Origin: Halomonas litopenaei | GTDB lineage: Bacteria; Pseudomonadota; Gammaproteobacteria; Pseudomonadales; Halomonadaceae | Direction of reading: 5' to 3' | Assembly (NCBI RefSeq): GCF_017303055.1 | Contig: NZ_JAEKJT010000004.1 | Coordinates: 372,001 to 436,000 of the forward strand | DNA length: 64,000 bases | Shown: piece after piece, positions 1-8,887 of the stretch | Layout of the letters: each line of letters starts with the position of its first letter | Numbering within the stretch: the stretch's first letter is position 1 | Translations under genes and position numbers: made by a program | The notes under the pieces: model-generated | What the model was told of the DNA's origin: nothing | Database searches by the model: none | What the model saw: the letters and a program-made list of their open reading frames with translations, nothing else

Positions 1-1295
1 ATGGCAGCGGTGCCGGACGTGGCGATCCCTACTTCTCCGGGGACGGCCCCACACGTAACAGCTGTCGCTATTGCGGTGGCTGCACCATGGGCTGTCGCCA
101 CAACGCCAAGAACACGCTGGTCAAGAACTACCTGTGGTTTGCCGAGCGTAACGGCGTCGAGATTCGTGCCGAGAGCGAAGTCACCCGTATCGAGCCGCTG
201 GCCACCGATCGCGGAGAGCGTGATGGCAGTGCCGGCTACGAGATCACCGTACAATCCTCGACCGCCCGCTTCGCCAAGAAGCCCTATCGACTGAGGTGCC
301 GAGGGCTGGTGCTATCCGCCGGGGTGTTCGGCACCATCCCCCTGCTGCTCAAGGCCAGGGATCAGGACAAGACTCTCCCCCGGCTATCGTCGCGGCTGGG
401 ACGGGAGGTGCGCACCAATTCCGAGACCCTTATCGTCAACACCGCCCGGTTTGCCGATGGGCAGGGCCAGCCCCAGGAAATCTGCCATGGCCCGACCATC
501 ACCTCGATGTTCGACCCTGACGACGAGACCCGCATCGAGATCAACCGCTTTCCTCGCTACGGTGACGCGACCTTTGCCCTGCAGAGCGCCGTGCCGCTGA
601 CCGACGCCCAAGGCCAGGTGCCACGCTCTGTCAGCATGTTGATCAACATCCTGCGCCAGCCGCTCAAGACGCTGCGCATGCTCAACCCGGTGGGCAAGTC
701 CCGCCACTCGATCATCTTTCTGGTGATGCAGACGCGGGATACCTACGTCCACCTGAAAAGCCATCGTCCCTGGTATAGCGCCTTTGCCCCAGGCTGGTCG
801 GTCTACCAGGACAAGGGCGATCGGGCCCTGACCAACTACTTTCCCATCGCCCACAAGGCCGCTCGGCACTATGTCGCCGCCGCTGGCGGCGGCGATGCCG
901 GCAATGTGGCTACCGAGGTCCTGTCCGGTGCTCCCAGCACGGCTCACCTGATGGGCGGCGTCGCCATCGGTACCGATGCCGACAACGGGGTGGTCGATGA
1001 CCGTGGCCACGTCTTTGGCTATCACAACCTGCGCGTCATCGACGGCTCGCTGATTCCCGGCAACCTGGGGGTCAACCCGTCGCTGACCATCCTCGCCCTG
1101 GCCGAGTACGCCTGGGCCAACGCCCCTGTGTTTGATCAGGCGCGGGCCGCCAGCGTTCGGCGCGTCCATTTTTCAGCTCCCCTGCCGGGTTCCAGCTCAT
1201 CCCTGGACGGTAGCGGGGACCTGCACGACCTCATCGCCAGCGACGGCGCCAGCCCTTCCCCTACGACGAGCGAACACGCCGGAGCCGACCTATGA
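1..1295 (+). CDS. GMC-family FAD oxidoreductase (alcohol/sterol oxidase type), 5' end missing
   Basis: The gene enters from outside the window and is read from base 3, so the N-terminal FAD-binding GxGxxG part is absent. The first visible residues hold the cysteine-rich stretch NSCRYCGGCTMGCRHNAKN, which is characteristic of the bacterial GMC branch that includes cholesterol-oxidase-like and long-chain-alcohol oxidoreductases. The C-terminal GMC domain is intact: APSTAHLMGGVAIG supplies the catalytic histidine region, and VIDGSLIPGNLGVNPSLTI supplies the FAD-proximal Asn. The last 60 or so residues after WANAPVFDQ are a low-complexity tail. The expected reaction is FAD-dependent oxidation of a primary or secondary alcohol. 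The stop codon overlaps the next start as ATGA at 1292-1295, so it is translationally coupled to the aldehyde dehydrogenase that would use its product. The substrate cannot be read from sequence. A fatty alcohol is favoured by the neighbours, and a sterol or aromatic alcohol is possible. Confidence 0.9.
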   Translation, partial: GSGAGRGDPYFSGDGPTRNSCRYCGGCTMGCRHNAKNTLVKNYLWFAERNGVEIRAESEVTRIEPLATDRGERDGSAGYEITVQSSTARFAKKPYRLRCRGLVLSAGVFGTIPLLLKARDQDKTLPRLSSRLGREVRTNSETLIVNTARFADGQGQPQEICHGPTITSMFDPDDETRIEINRFPRYGDATFALQSAVPLTDAQGQVPRSVSMLINILRQPLKTLRMLNPVGKSRHSIIFLVMQTRDTYVHLKSHRPWYSAFAPGWSVYQDKGDRALTNYFPIAHKAARHYVAAAGGGDAGNVATEVLSGAPSTAHLMGGVAIGTDADNGVVDDRGHVFGYHNLRVIDGSLIPGNLGVNPSLTILALAEYAWANAPVFDQARAASVRRVHFSAPLPGSSSSLDGSGDLHDLIASDGASPSPTTSEHAGADL

Positions 1296-2731
1296 ACGCG
1301 CCACTCGCCTCCCACGACGATGCGACCCAGGATGACCTGAACGCGGCCTTCACCCTGCAGCGGCAGGCCTATTTGGCAGACCCTGTGCCCGACTATCAGG
1401 CACGCGTGCAGCACCTGCGCGCCCTGGCCAGGATGATCCAGGACCACCAGGAGGCCATTGTCCAGGCGATCAGCGACGATTTCGGCAATCGCGCTCGGGA
1501 AGAAACCCTGTTCTGCGAATTTGTGGTGGTACTCAGCGACATCAAGGATGCCATCAAGCATCTCAAGTCATGGATGCGGCCCCAGCGTCGACGGGTCGAT
1601 CACAGTCTCTACTTTGGCGCCCGCAACAGGGTCATCCCTCAGCCGCTGGGGGTGGTCGGCGTGCTGGTACCCTGGAACTTCCCGCTCAACCTGAGCCTGG
1701 CCCCGCTGATCGGCATCTTTGCCGCCGGCAATCGCGCGCTGGTCAAGATGTCGGATCGCTCGCCTCGCCTGACCCAGCTGCTGATCGATATCTGCCCAAG
1801 CTACTTTGCCGCGGACAAGCTCAGATTCTTCGCCGATGATGGCATGCTTGGGCCACATTTTAGCCGGCTGCCCTTCGATCACCTGGTCTTCACCGGCTCC
1901 ACCGCCACCGGACGCAAGGTGATGGCCAACGCCGCCGAGAACCTGACACCTGTCACCCTGGAGCTGGGGGGCAAGGCTCCGGCGATACTCGCCCCGGATT
2001 TTCCATTGGAAGAGGCTGCCAGACGGCTGCTGTTCGTCAAACTGCTCAACGCAGGTCAAATCTGCACCACGGTGGACTACCTGTTTGTGCCTGAAGGGAC
2101 GCTGGATGCCCTGGTGGATGCTGCCAAGGCCATCGTTCACCAGCGTTACCCCGACCTGGCAAGCCCGGACTACACCTCGATCATCGACGAGACCTCCTAT
2201 CAGCGTCTTCAGGCCACCCTGGACGATGCCGAGGCCAAGGGCGCGCGAGTCATTCGACTGTCACAACAGGGCAGTGATCCGGCCACGCGCAAGTTCGCCC
2301 CCCACCTGGTGCTGGACGTGGCCGATGACATGCAGATCATGCAGCGCGAGATCTTCGGCCCGCTGCTGCCCGTGATGACCTACCGCGAGCCACAGGAGGT
2401 CATCGACTACATCAATGCTCGGCCTCGCCCTCTTGCGCTCTATCCCTTCTCCCGGGACACGGCTCTGGTGGATCGCTATATCGAGCGAATCCAGTCGGGA
2501 GGGGTCTCGGTCAATCATGCCTTGCTGCACGTCGGCCAGCATGACCTTCCCTTTGGCGGCATCGGCGACAGCGGCATGGGCCACTATCACGGGCGCGATG
2601 GCTTCATCACCTTTTCGAAACTGCGCCCGATGTATCGCCAGGGGCCCTTCGACAGCATGAAACCGCTGATACCGCCCTACACCAAGACCACCCACAAGGT
2701 CCTCAAGCTGATGCAATGGCTGGCGCGCTAG
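1292..2731 (+). CDS. Aldehyde dehydrogenase, coniferyl-aldehyde dehydrogenase type
   Basis: This is a full-length 479-residue NAD(P)-dependent aldehyde dehydrogenase that oxidises an aldehyde to the acid in the cytoplasm. Visible landmarks are VPWNFPLNL near residue 127, FTGSTATGR at 200-208, the general-base glutamate in LELGGKAP (about E224) and the catalytic cysteine in GQICTT (about C258). EIFGPLLPV lies in the C-terminal third. The variant NAGQICTTVDY and the short N-terminus resemble the CalB/coniferyl-aldehyde subgroup, which in many bacteria acts on fatty aldehydes. It starts with ATG overlapping the previous stop by 4 bp and lies 72 bp before the acyl-CoA synthetase. In context it would take the aldehyde from the GMC enzyme to a carboxylic acid. 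The class assignment is firm and the substrate is inferred. Confidence 0.92.
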   Translation: MNAPLASHDDATQDDLNAAFTLQRQAYLADPVPDYQARVQHLRALARMIQDHQEAIVQAISDDFGNRAREETLFCEFVVVLSDIKDAIKHLKSWMRPQRRRVDHSLYFGARNRVIPQPLGVVGVLVPWNFPLNLSLAPLIGIFAAGNRALVKMSDRSPRLTQLLIDICPSYFAADKLRFFADDGMLGPHFSRLPFDHLVFTGSTATGRKVMANAAENLTPVTLELGGKAPAILAPDFPLEEAARRLLFVKLLNAGQICTTVDYLFVPEGTLDALVDAAKAIVHQRYPDLASPDYTSIIDETSYQRLQATLDDAEAKGARVIRLSQQGSDPATRKFAPHLVLDVADDMQIMQREIFGPLLPVMTYREPQEVIDYINARPRPLALYPFSRDTALVDRYIERIQSGGVSVNHALLHVGQHDLPFGGIGDSGMGHYHGRDGFITFSKLRPMYRQGPFDSMKPLIPPYTKTTHKVLKLMQWLAR

Positions 2732-2803
2732 GGATGACCCCATGCAGCGCAGGCTTGTGATGACGGTATTACCTGCCCCGTCGAAACGATCTGGAGCCCC
2801 GAC

Positions 2804-4759
2804 ATGACCACCGCTGGCATCCCTGAGCTGCCCTCCTACCTCGCTCACATCCAGGGCTTCCCGTTGATCCGGGACCGAGGCGACATCGAGGTCATCGAGC
2901 AGACGCCCTGGGAATCCCTGGGCCTGCCCGAAAGCACGCTAGATGTGATTGCCGACAGCGCTCGCCGAATGCCCGACGCTGTCGCCCTTCGCTTCGTCAT
3001 GACGCCCGATGACGACAGCAGCCACTGCTATCGCTACCGCGACTTTCTCGCCCGCACCCTGCAGGCGGCCAATGCCTTTCATGCCCTTGGCATCGACCGG
3101 GACACGGTCGTCTCGTTCCTGCTGCCAAGCCTGCCGCAGACCCACTTCACCCTGTGGGGGGCGGAAGCCGCAGGAGTGGTCAATCCGATCAACCCGATGC
3201 TCGAGCCCGAGCACATTGCCGGCATCATGAAGGCCGCGGGCACCCGCGTTCTGGTTGCCCTGGCCCCCTTTCCCGGCAGCGACATCTGGGCCAAGGTCGA
3301 GGCCATCAGGGACCAGGTCCCTACCCTCACCAAGGTCCTGTATGTGGACGCGGCGCAGTTTCTGCCCGAGGCAGAGGCCGTCGCCTTGCGTCAGACGCTG
3401 CCACTCCCCGATGAGGACTGGTGTGCCGACTTCGACGCCTGCCTCGAGCGTGCCCCTGATGACCACCTGGTCAGCGGACGCCGGATTCGTGCCAGCGACC
3501 GTGCCTCGTTGTTCCATACCGGGGGCACCACCGGGCTGCCCAAGCTGGCGCCTCACAGCCACGCCAACGAGGTGGCCAACGCCGCCATGATGCAGATGCT
3601 GTTCCGCCATGCCGATGATGCGGTGATCCTGTGCGGGCTGCCGCTGTTTCATGTCAACGCGGTGCTGATCACCGGGCTAGGCCCGCTGATGATCGGCGCT
3701 GAGGTGCTGTTGGCAACGCCGGCAGGCTTCCGCACGCCAGGGCTGGCCGAGGGCTTCTGGTCACTGGTGGAGCGTTACCAGGTCACCTTCTTCAGCGCGG
3801 TCCCGGCGATCTACTCACGACTGCTTGAGGTGCCCTTTGGTGACGCCGATGTGTCCAGTCTCACCAGCGCACTCAGCGGTGGTGCGCCCTTGCCCCGAGC
3901 GGTTCACGGGCACTTCGAGGAGTTGACGGGGATCGTCCTGATCGAGGGCTTCGGCATGACCGAGGGCACCTGCGGCAGCATGGCCAACCCCCTGGCAGGC
4001 GAGCGCCGCACCGGGTCCGTCGGCCTGGCCCTGCCCTACACCGGCGCCAGGGTGGTCACGCTGGACGACCACGGCCGCTACCTGCGTGACTGTGAGGTCG
4101 ACGACATCGGCACCCTGGTGATCCGAGGCCCCAACGTCTTCGCTGGCTATCGCCAGCCTGAACAGAACCGTGGCATCTGGGTCGAGGAGGGCTGGTTCAA
4201 CACCGGTGACCTGGCCCGCCAGGATCGGGATGGCTACATCTGGATCACCGGCCGCGCCAAGGACTTGATCATCCGAGGCGGCCACAACATCGACCCACAG
4301 CTGATCGAAGATGTCCTCTACCGTCACCCCTCGGTACAGATGGCTGCCGCAGTGGGCAAGCCCTGCGACCGGGTCGGTGAACTCCCGGTGGCCTATGTCA
4401 GCCTGCAGCCAGGTCGAGAGGTCGGCGAAGAGGCCTTGCTCAGTCACTGCCAGGCGCACCTGGCAGAGAAGGCCGCGATCCCCAAGAACATCTGGTTCAT
4501 GGACACGATCCCGCTGACCGCCGTGGGCAAGGTGTTCAAGCCTGCGCTGCGCCAGGATGCGGTCGCACGGGTCTACCAGTCGGTCGCCGATACTCTGCTC
4601 GGCGCGGGGGTGGCCCGGATCAGCGCTCGCCAGGACGCCGCCCTTGGGCTGGTCGCCGATGTCCAGCTGCCCGACAACGTTGACGCCAGCGAGCTTGAAC
4701 AGCGACTGGCAGCCTACCCGATTCCCTGCCTGTGGCGTCGCTATCCTGCCCGGGAATAG
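2804..4759 (+). CDS. AMP-dependent acyl-CoA synthetase/ligase
   Basis: This 651-residue ANL-superfamily enzyme activates a carboxylic acid to the acyl-adenylate and then to acyl-CoA. The P-loop HTGGTTGLPK sits at about residues 238-247. The A5 region reads EGFGMTEG. The hinge and C-domain motif GWFNTGDLARQDRDGYIWI is followed by GRAKDLIIRGGHNI, and the C-terminal catalytic lysine lies in PLTAVGKVFKP. About 80 residues follow that lysine, longer than the usual end, and form a C-terminal extension I do not recognise. Position after the aldehyde dehydrogenase suggests it loads the acid made by that enzyme for beta-oxidation. Chain length cannot be predicted. Family confidence is high. Confidence 0.92.
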   Translation: MTTAGIPELPSYLAHIQGFPLIRDRGDIEVIEQTPWESLGLPESTLDVIADSARRMPDAVALRFVMTPDDDSSHCYRYRDFLARTLQAANAFHALGIDRDTVVSFLLPSLPQTHFTLWGAEAAGVVNPINPMLEPEHIAGIMKAAGTRVLVALAPFPGSDIWAKVEAIRDQVPTLTKVLYVDAAQFLPEAEAVALRQTLPLPDEDWCADFDACLERAPDDHLVSGRRIRASDRASLFHTGGTTGLPKLAPHSHANEVANAAMMQMLFRHADDAVILCGLPLFHVNAVLITGLGPLMIGAEVLLATPAGFRTPGLAEGFWSLVERYQVTFFSAVPAIYSRLLEVPFGDADVSSLTSALSGGAPLPRAVHGHFEELTGIVLIEGFGMTEGTCGSMANPLAGERRTGSVGLALPYTGARVVTLDDHGRYLRDCEVDDIGTLVIRGPNVFAGYRQPEQNRGIWVEEGWFNTGDLARQDRDGYIWITGRAKDLIIRGGHNIDPQLIEDVLYRHPSVQMAAAVGKPCDRVGELPVAYVSLQPGREVGEEALLSHCQAHLAEKAAIPKNIWFMDTIPLTAVGKVFKPALRQDAVARVYQSVADTLLGAGVARISARQDAALGLVADVQLPDNVDASELEQRLAAYPIPCLWRRYPARE

Positions 4760-4818
4760 CCACGACATGACGGTATCGCAGCTCCCATAACGATAACGAC
4801 AAGACCAAGAGGCGAACC

Positions 4819-6708
4819 ATGCCACTCACTTCTGCAGCGCATGCCAGCGGCATGCGCCGGACGGCCCTGTGCCTGTCCTTGGCCACCCTGCCGGGCCTCC
4901 TGTGCGTCCCTGACGCTGACGCCCTGGAGGGCGACGTCGGCGAGATTCACGCCAAGCTTTCCGGCTCGCTCAGTGTCGGCGCCATCTGGCGTGCCGAATC
5001 TTCCGACCAGGACTTTCTGTTCCAGGGTAACGCCGAGGCAGCCGACCCTGGCGCCACTGGCTACAACCCCACGGGGGCACGCAACATCGATGATGGTCGT
5101 GCCAACTATGCCGATCGCGAGCTGGCCTCCACACCGGTGATCCTGGCGACCCAGCTGGATCTCGACTATCGCAACGTCGGGGCTCGGATTGCCGGCAAGG
5201 CCTGGTATGACATCCACCAGCAGCACCACAGCGTTCCGTTCGGCAGTCTGGCCAATGGCTACGAGCGCAACGAACCCCTCGATGACCACCGCTTTCATCG
5301 CCTGTCACGCTTCAAGGGCACGACGTTCACCGAAGCCTACGTCTACGGGGACTTCGCCCCTGCGGGCCACGATCTCCACCTGACCCTCGGCGATCAGTAC
5401 CTGCCCTGGGGAGAGAGCAAGTTCTTCATCAACGGGGTCAATACCATCAATCCCTACCGCCCGGCGGCGCTGCGCATGCCGGGCGACAACCTGCGCCTGG
5501 CGACCACGCTGCTATCGGCAGAGCTGGCCCTGACACCACGCTGGGAGCTGGGGGCCTTCTACCAGCTCGACTGGGACAAGTCGGTGCTCGATGGCTGCGG
5601 CACCGCCTTCAGTTCTTACGACTACATCGCCGATGGCTGTGGTGGTGCGGTCCCCCGGGGGCCCAATGACCGGGCAGGCTACCAGGGAGATTTGTATGTC
5701 GACCGAGGCCCGGACGACACGCCGGAGGATGAAGGCCAGTTCGGCCTGCGCCTGAGCTACTCGCCCAGTGCGGATACCACCTTCTCCGGCTACGCCATGA
5801 ACATCCACTCCCGCCGCCCCTACGCCAGCGTCATCTCCGACAGCTACACCGGCACCGATGACAACGGCCTGTCGCCGGGCTGGCGTCCGCCGACCGACTC
5901 AAGCTATGACCGCTCACGCAACATGCAGTACTTCGCTGACTACCCAGAGGATATCCAGGTCTTCGGGTTGGGCTTTCACACCAAGTTCGGTCAAGCCACG
6001 CGAGTGTTCGGCGAGTACAGCTTTCGTCATGACCAGCCGTTGCAGCTGGCCACCGCAGACCTGATCGCGGCCTTCATCGCCGATCCTGAATTCCTGTCCG
6101 GCGCCATTGGCCAGGACATCACCCTGGCTCAGGCCGCCCGCGACACCGCAGCAGGCGATGTCTTTCGAGGTTTTGACCGCTACGACGTGTCCCAACTGAC
6201 CCTGGGCGCTATCCAGCCGGTACCGGACGTGTTGGGTGCCAAGGCGCTGGTGCTGGTGGGCGAAGCCGGCATGAAGTATGTCCACGACCTGCCAAGCCTG
6301 GACGAGCGTCGCTATGCCAAGGGCGATTTGTTTGGCACCGACCTGGCCCAGGGCAGCGAAGCGGGTTGCACCATCGCGACCGCCAACCCTGCCTACAAGG
6401 GTCGCGGCTGCTCCGGGGACGGCTACGCCAGCGATTTTTCGTGGGGCTATCGTCTGCGCGGTCAGCTGATTTACCCCAATGTGCTGCCGGGGCTGACGCT
6501 GACGCCCTACGCCCTGTTTGGCCATGACGTTTCCGGCTGGTCCTATGACCTCAACTTCGTCGAAGACCGGCTGTTCGGCAGCCTTGGCCTGCAAGCGGAC
6601 TTCCAGGAGCGCTACCACGCCGAGGTGAGCTGGAGCGGCAGCGGCAACACCCCCTATGCAGATACCGACTTTGACTATCTGACGGCGAGCCTCAGGGTCG
6701 ACTTCTGA
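4819..6708 (+). CDS. DUF1302-family outer-membrane protein
   Basis: This 629-residue exported protein has an N-terminal hydrophobic signal (RTALCLSLATLPGLLCVPDADA) with cleavage expected near residue 36. The mature part is rich in aromatic and glycine residues in alternating patterns typical of beta-barrels and ends in phenylalanine (LTASLRVDF), as outer-membrane barrels do. The conserved DUF1302 opening (GEIHAKLSGSLSVGAIWR) and the DQYLPWGESKFFINGVNTINP block are present. DUF1302 genes usually sit in operons for uptake or breakdown of hydrophobic compounds, often beside DUF1329; no DUF1329 gene is seen here. Location between the acyl-CoA synthetase and the alkylsulfatase suggests a role in passage of the hydrophobic substrate across the outer membrane. 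That is inference. Confidence 0.85.
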   Translation: MPLTSAAHASGMRRTALCLSLATLPGLLCVPDADALEGDVGEIHAKLSGSLSVGAIWRAESSDQDFLFQGNAEAADPGATGYNPTGARNIDDGRANYADRELASTPVILATQLDLDYRNVGARIAGKAWYDIHQQHHSVPFGSLANGYERNEPLDDHRFHRLSRFKGTTFTEAYVYGDFAPAGHDLHLTLGDQYLPWGESKFFINGVNTINPYRPAALRMPGDNLRLATTLLSAELALTPRWELGAFYQLDWDKSVLDGCGTAFSSYDYIADGCGGAVPRGPNDRAGYQGDLYVDRGPDDTPEDEGQFGLRLSYSPSADTTFSGYAMNIHSRRPYASVISDSYTGTDDNGLSPGWRPPTDSSYDRSRNMQYFADYPEDIQVFGLGFHTKFGQATRVFGEYSFRHDQPLQLATADLIAAFIADPEFLSGAIGQDITLAQAARDTAAGDVFRGFDRYDVSQLTLGAIQPVPDVLGAKALVLVGEAGMKYVHDLPSLDERRYAKGDLFGTDLAQGSEAGCTIATANPAYKGRGCSGDGYASDFSWGYRLRGQLIYPNVLPGLTLTPYALFGHDVSGWSYDLNFVEDRLFGSLGLQADFQERYHAEVSWSGSGNTPYADTDFDYLTASLRVDF

Positions 6709-6775
6709 CCGTTGGCGCCAGCACTCAGGACCACGACAACCATCACCCTACACACGACCAAAAGAGGATATCGTC

Positions 6776-8800
6776 ATGATGTCTCGCTCCCTGCGCCGCA
6801 CCCTGCTGGCCTCAGCCGTTGCCTTCGCCAGCTACATGCCCTGCGTTTACGCGGCGGACGCCATTGCACCCAAGCCCGCCAGTGATGACACCATCGCCGC
6901 CCATCAGGCCGTGCTGGACTCTCTCGATTTCTCTGACCGGGCCGACTTCGACGATGCCGGACGCGGACTGATCAAGGCCACGCCGGATCTCAAGATCCAG
7001 GCTGACGACGGTCACGTGGTCTGGGACGTCGCGGTCTACCAGGAATTCCTCAACGGCGAGGCGCCCCACAGCGTCAACCCGAGCCTGTGGCGCCAGGCGC
7101 AGCTCAACAATACCCCCGGTCTCTACGAAGTGGTCGATGGCATCTACCAGGTGCGCGGCTTCGATCTCACCACCATGAGCGTGATTCGTGGCGACACCGG
7201 CTGGATCGTGATCGATCCGATGACCATGACAGAGCCCGCAGAGGCCGCCATGGCACTGGTCAATCAGGAGCTTGGCCAACGACCTGTCACTGCCGTGATC
7301 TACACCCACTCTCATCCCGACCACTTCGGCGGGGTCAAGGGGGTGATCAGCCAGCAGCAGGTGGATGCGGGGGAAGTAAGGGTCATCGCCCCCGAACATT
7401 TCACCGAACACGTCGCCAGTGAGATGGTGCTGCTGGGCAACACCATGAGCCGACGTTCTCAGTACATGCACGCCATGGGCCTGCCGAGAGGGCCTCGTCA
7501 GCAGGTCGACAACGGCCTTGGCAAGGGCGTCGCCAGGGGCACCTTCACCCTGATCGAGCCCACCGAGGAGATTACCGCCAGCGGCCAGACGCTGACCGTC
7601 GATGGTGTCGAGATCGAGTTCCAGCTGACGCCCTCCACCGAAGCCGATGCCGAGATGATGTTCTACTTTCCCCAGCACCGCGCGCTGATGGCGGCAGAGA
7701 ACCTCAACGCCTCGATGCACAATATGCTGACACCACGCGGCGCCAAGGTGCGCGATGCCCTGGCCTGGGCCGGTGCCCTGGACGACACCCTCAGCCTGTT
7801 CGGGAATCGCTCGGATGTGGTGTTCACCTCCCACTACTGGCCGCGCTGGGGCCAGGACAATGTTCGCAACTACATCGAGAAGCAGCGCGATGCGATCAAG
7901 TACCTGCACGACCAGACCCTTCGGCTGGCCAACCTGGGCTACAAACGCGATGAAATTGCCGAGGCAATCCAGCTGCCGGATAGCCTGGCGCAGGAGTGGT
8001 TCAATCGCGGCTACTACGGCACCGTCACCCATAACGTGAAGGGCATCTACCAACGTTACCTGGGCTTCTGGAGCGGCAATCCCGCCACACTGAACCCGCT
8101 GCCTCCGGTGCCGGCGGGACAGCGCTATGTCGAGGCATTGGGTGGCGCCGACGCCGTGCTGGCCCTTGGCCAGTCCGCCGTTGAGCAAGGCGACTACCGC
8201 TGGGCGGCGATGCTGCTCGATCATCTGGTGCAGGCCCAACCGCAACTTGCCGAGGCCCGTGAGCTACAGGCGGACGTCTTCGAACAGCTCGGCTACCAGA
8301 CCGAGTCGGGCCCCTGGCGCAACATCTACCTGACCGGAGCCCGGGAACTGCGCAACGGCATCGACACCGCCAATGCGGTCACCACCGCCTCCCCGGACAT
8401 GATCGCTGCGCTGCCGATCGAGCAGGTCTTCGACCTGCTGGCGGTTCGTCTCAATGGTCCCCGCGCAGCCGCCACGCGCCTCGCTATCGACTGGCACTTC
8501 AGTGACAGCGATCGCCACTACCGGTTGAGCCTGGCCAACGGCGTCCTGCGTCACCGTCGCGACGCCACCGGTGATGACGCCGATCTGAGCCTCACCCTGT
8601 CCCGAGATGTGCTGAACCGTGTGTTGCTGCAGCAGACGTCCCTGGGCGATGAAATCGCCGCAGGGCGTGTGACCCCACAGGGTGACCTGCAAACATTGCA
8701 GACCCTCTTTGCCCTGATGGATACCTTCAGCCCCACCTTCCCGATTGCCACTTCCGCCACCCCCGCCAACGCCTCGGAGGCTGCTTCTGCCAGCCACTAG
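6776..8800 (+). CDS. Alkyl sulfatase, metallo-beta-lactamase fold (SdsA/BDS1 type)
   Basis: The 674-residue protein starts with a classical signal peptide (MMSRSLRRTLLASAVAFASY, ending near AADA), so it acts in the periplasm or outside. The dinuclear zinc site shows as THSHPDHFGG (His178, His180, Asp182, His183). The downstream blocks MMFYFPQHRALMAAENL, HNMLTPRGAKVRD and SHYWPRWGQDN match the pattern of SdsA1-type alkylsulfatases, followed by the helical dimerisation domain. The C-terminal 130 residues resemble the SCP2-like domain of the family. The expected reaction is hydrolysis of a primary alkyl sulfate (for example dodecyl sulfate) to alcohol and sulfate. An AGAGGA ribosome site precedes the first of two ATG codons (6776 and 6779). 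Its alcohol product is what the GMC, aldehyde dehydrogenase and CoA ligase genes upstream could consume. Confidence 0.88.
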   Translation: MMSRSLRRTLLASAVAFASYMPCVYAADAIAPKPASDDTIAAHQAVLDSLDFSDRADFDDAGRGLIKATPDLKIQADDGHVVWDVAVYQEFLNGEAPHSVNPSLWRQAQLNNTPGLYEVVDGIYQVRGFDLTTMSVIRGDTGWIVIDPMTMTEPAEAAMALVNQELGQRPVTAVIYTHSHPDHFGGVKGVISQQQVDAGEVRVIAPEHFTEHVASEMVLLGNTMSRRSQYMHAMGLPRGPRQQVDNGLGKGVARGTFTLIEPTEEITASGQTLTVDGVEIEFQLTPSTEADAEMMFYFPQHRALMAAENLNASMHNMLTPRGAKVRDALAWAGALDDTLSLFGNRSDVVFTSHYWPRWGQDNVRNYIEKQRDAIKYLHDQTLRLANLGYKRDEIAEAIQLPDSLAQEWFNRGYYGTVTHNVKGIYQRYLGFWSGNPATLNPLPPVPAGQRYVEALGGADAVLALGQSAVEQGDYRWAAMLLDHLVQAQPQLAEARELQADVFEQLGYQTESGPWRNIYLTGARELRNGIDTANAVTTASPDMIAALPIEQVFDLLAVRLNGPRAAATRLAIDWHFSDSDRHYRLSLANGVLRHRRDATGDDADLSLTLSRDVLNRVLLQQTSLGDEIAAGRVTPQGDLQTLQTLFALMDTFSPTFPIATSATPANASEAASASH

Positions 8801-8840
8801 CAGCGTAATGACAACGCAATAACAGTCACGAGGTGCGAAC

Positions 8841-8860
8841 GCCCGGGCGGTCACCCGGGC
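8841..8860 (+). terminator. GC-rich hairpin, possible terminator or mRNA stem-loop
   Basis: A perfect 7-bp stem, GCCCGGG and CCCGGGC, encloses a six-base loop between the alkylsulfatase and the SDR gene. It is followed by CTTCATTTG, which has no clean T-run, so it may be a weak terminator or a stabilising intercistronic stem. Confidence 0.4.
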
Positions 8861-8887
8861 CTTCATTTGGCAAGCAGGAGAGAGAGC

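Noticed and set aside
384..1169. Long minus-strand open frame of 261 codons opposite the GMC gene
   Set aside because: It mirrors the codon pattern of a clearly conserved plus-strand gene and shows no family motif; such antisense frames are common in GC-rich DNA.
6812..8245. Minus-strand open frame of 477 codons opposite the alkylsulfatase
   Set aside because: The plus strand carries signal peptide and zinc motifs; the antisense product is rich in Gly/His/Val with no recognisable domain.
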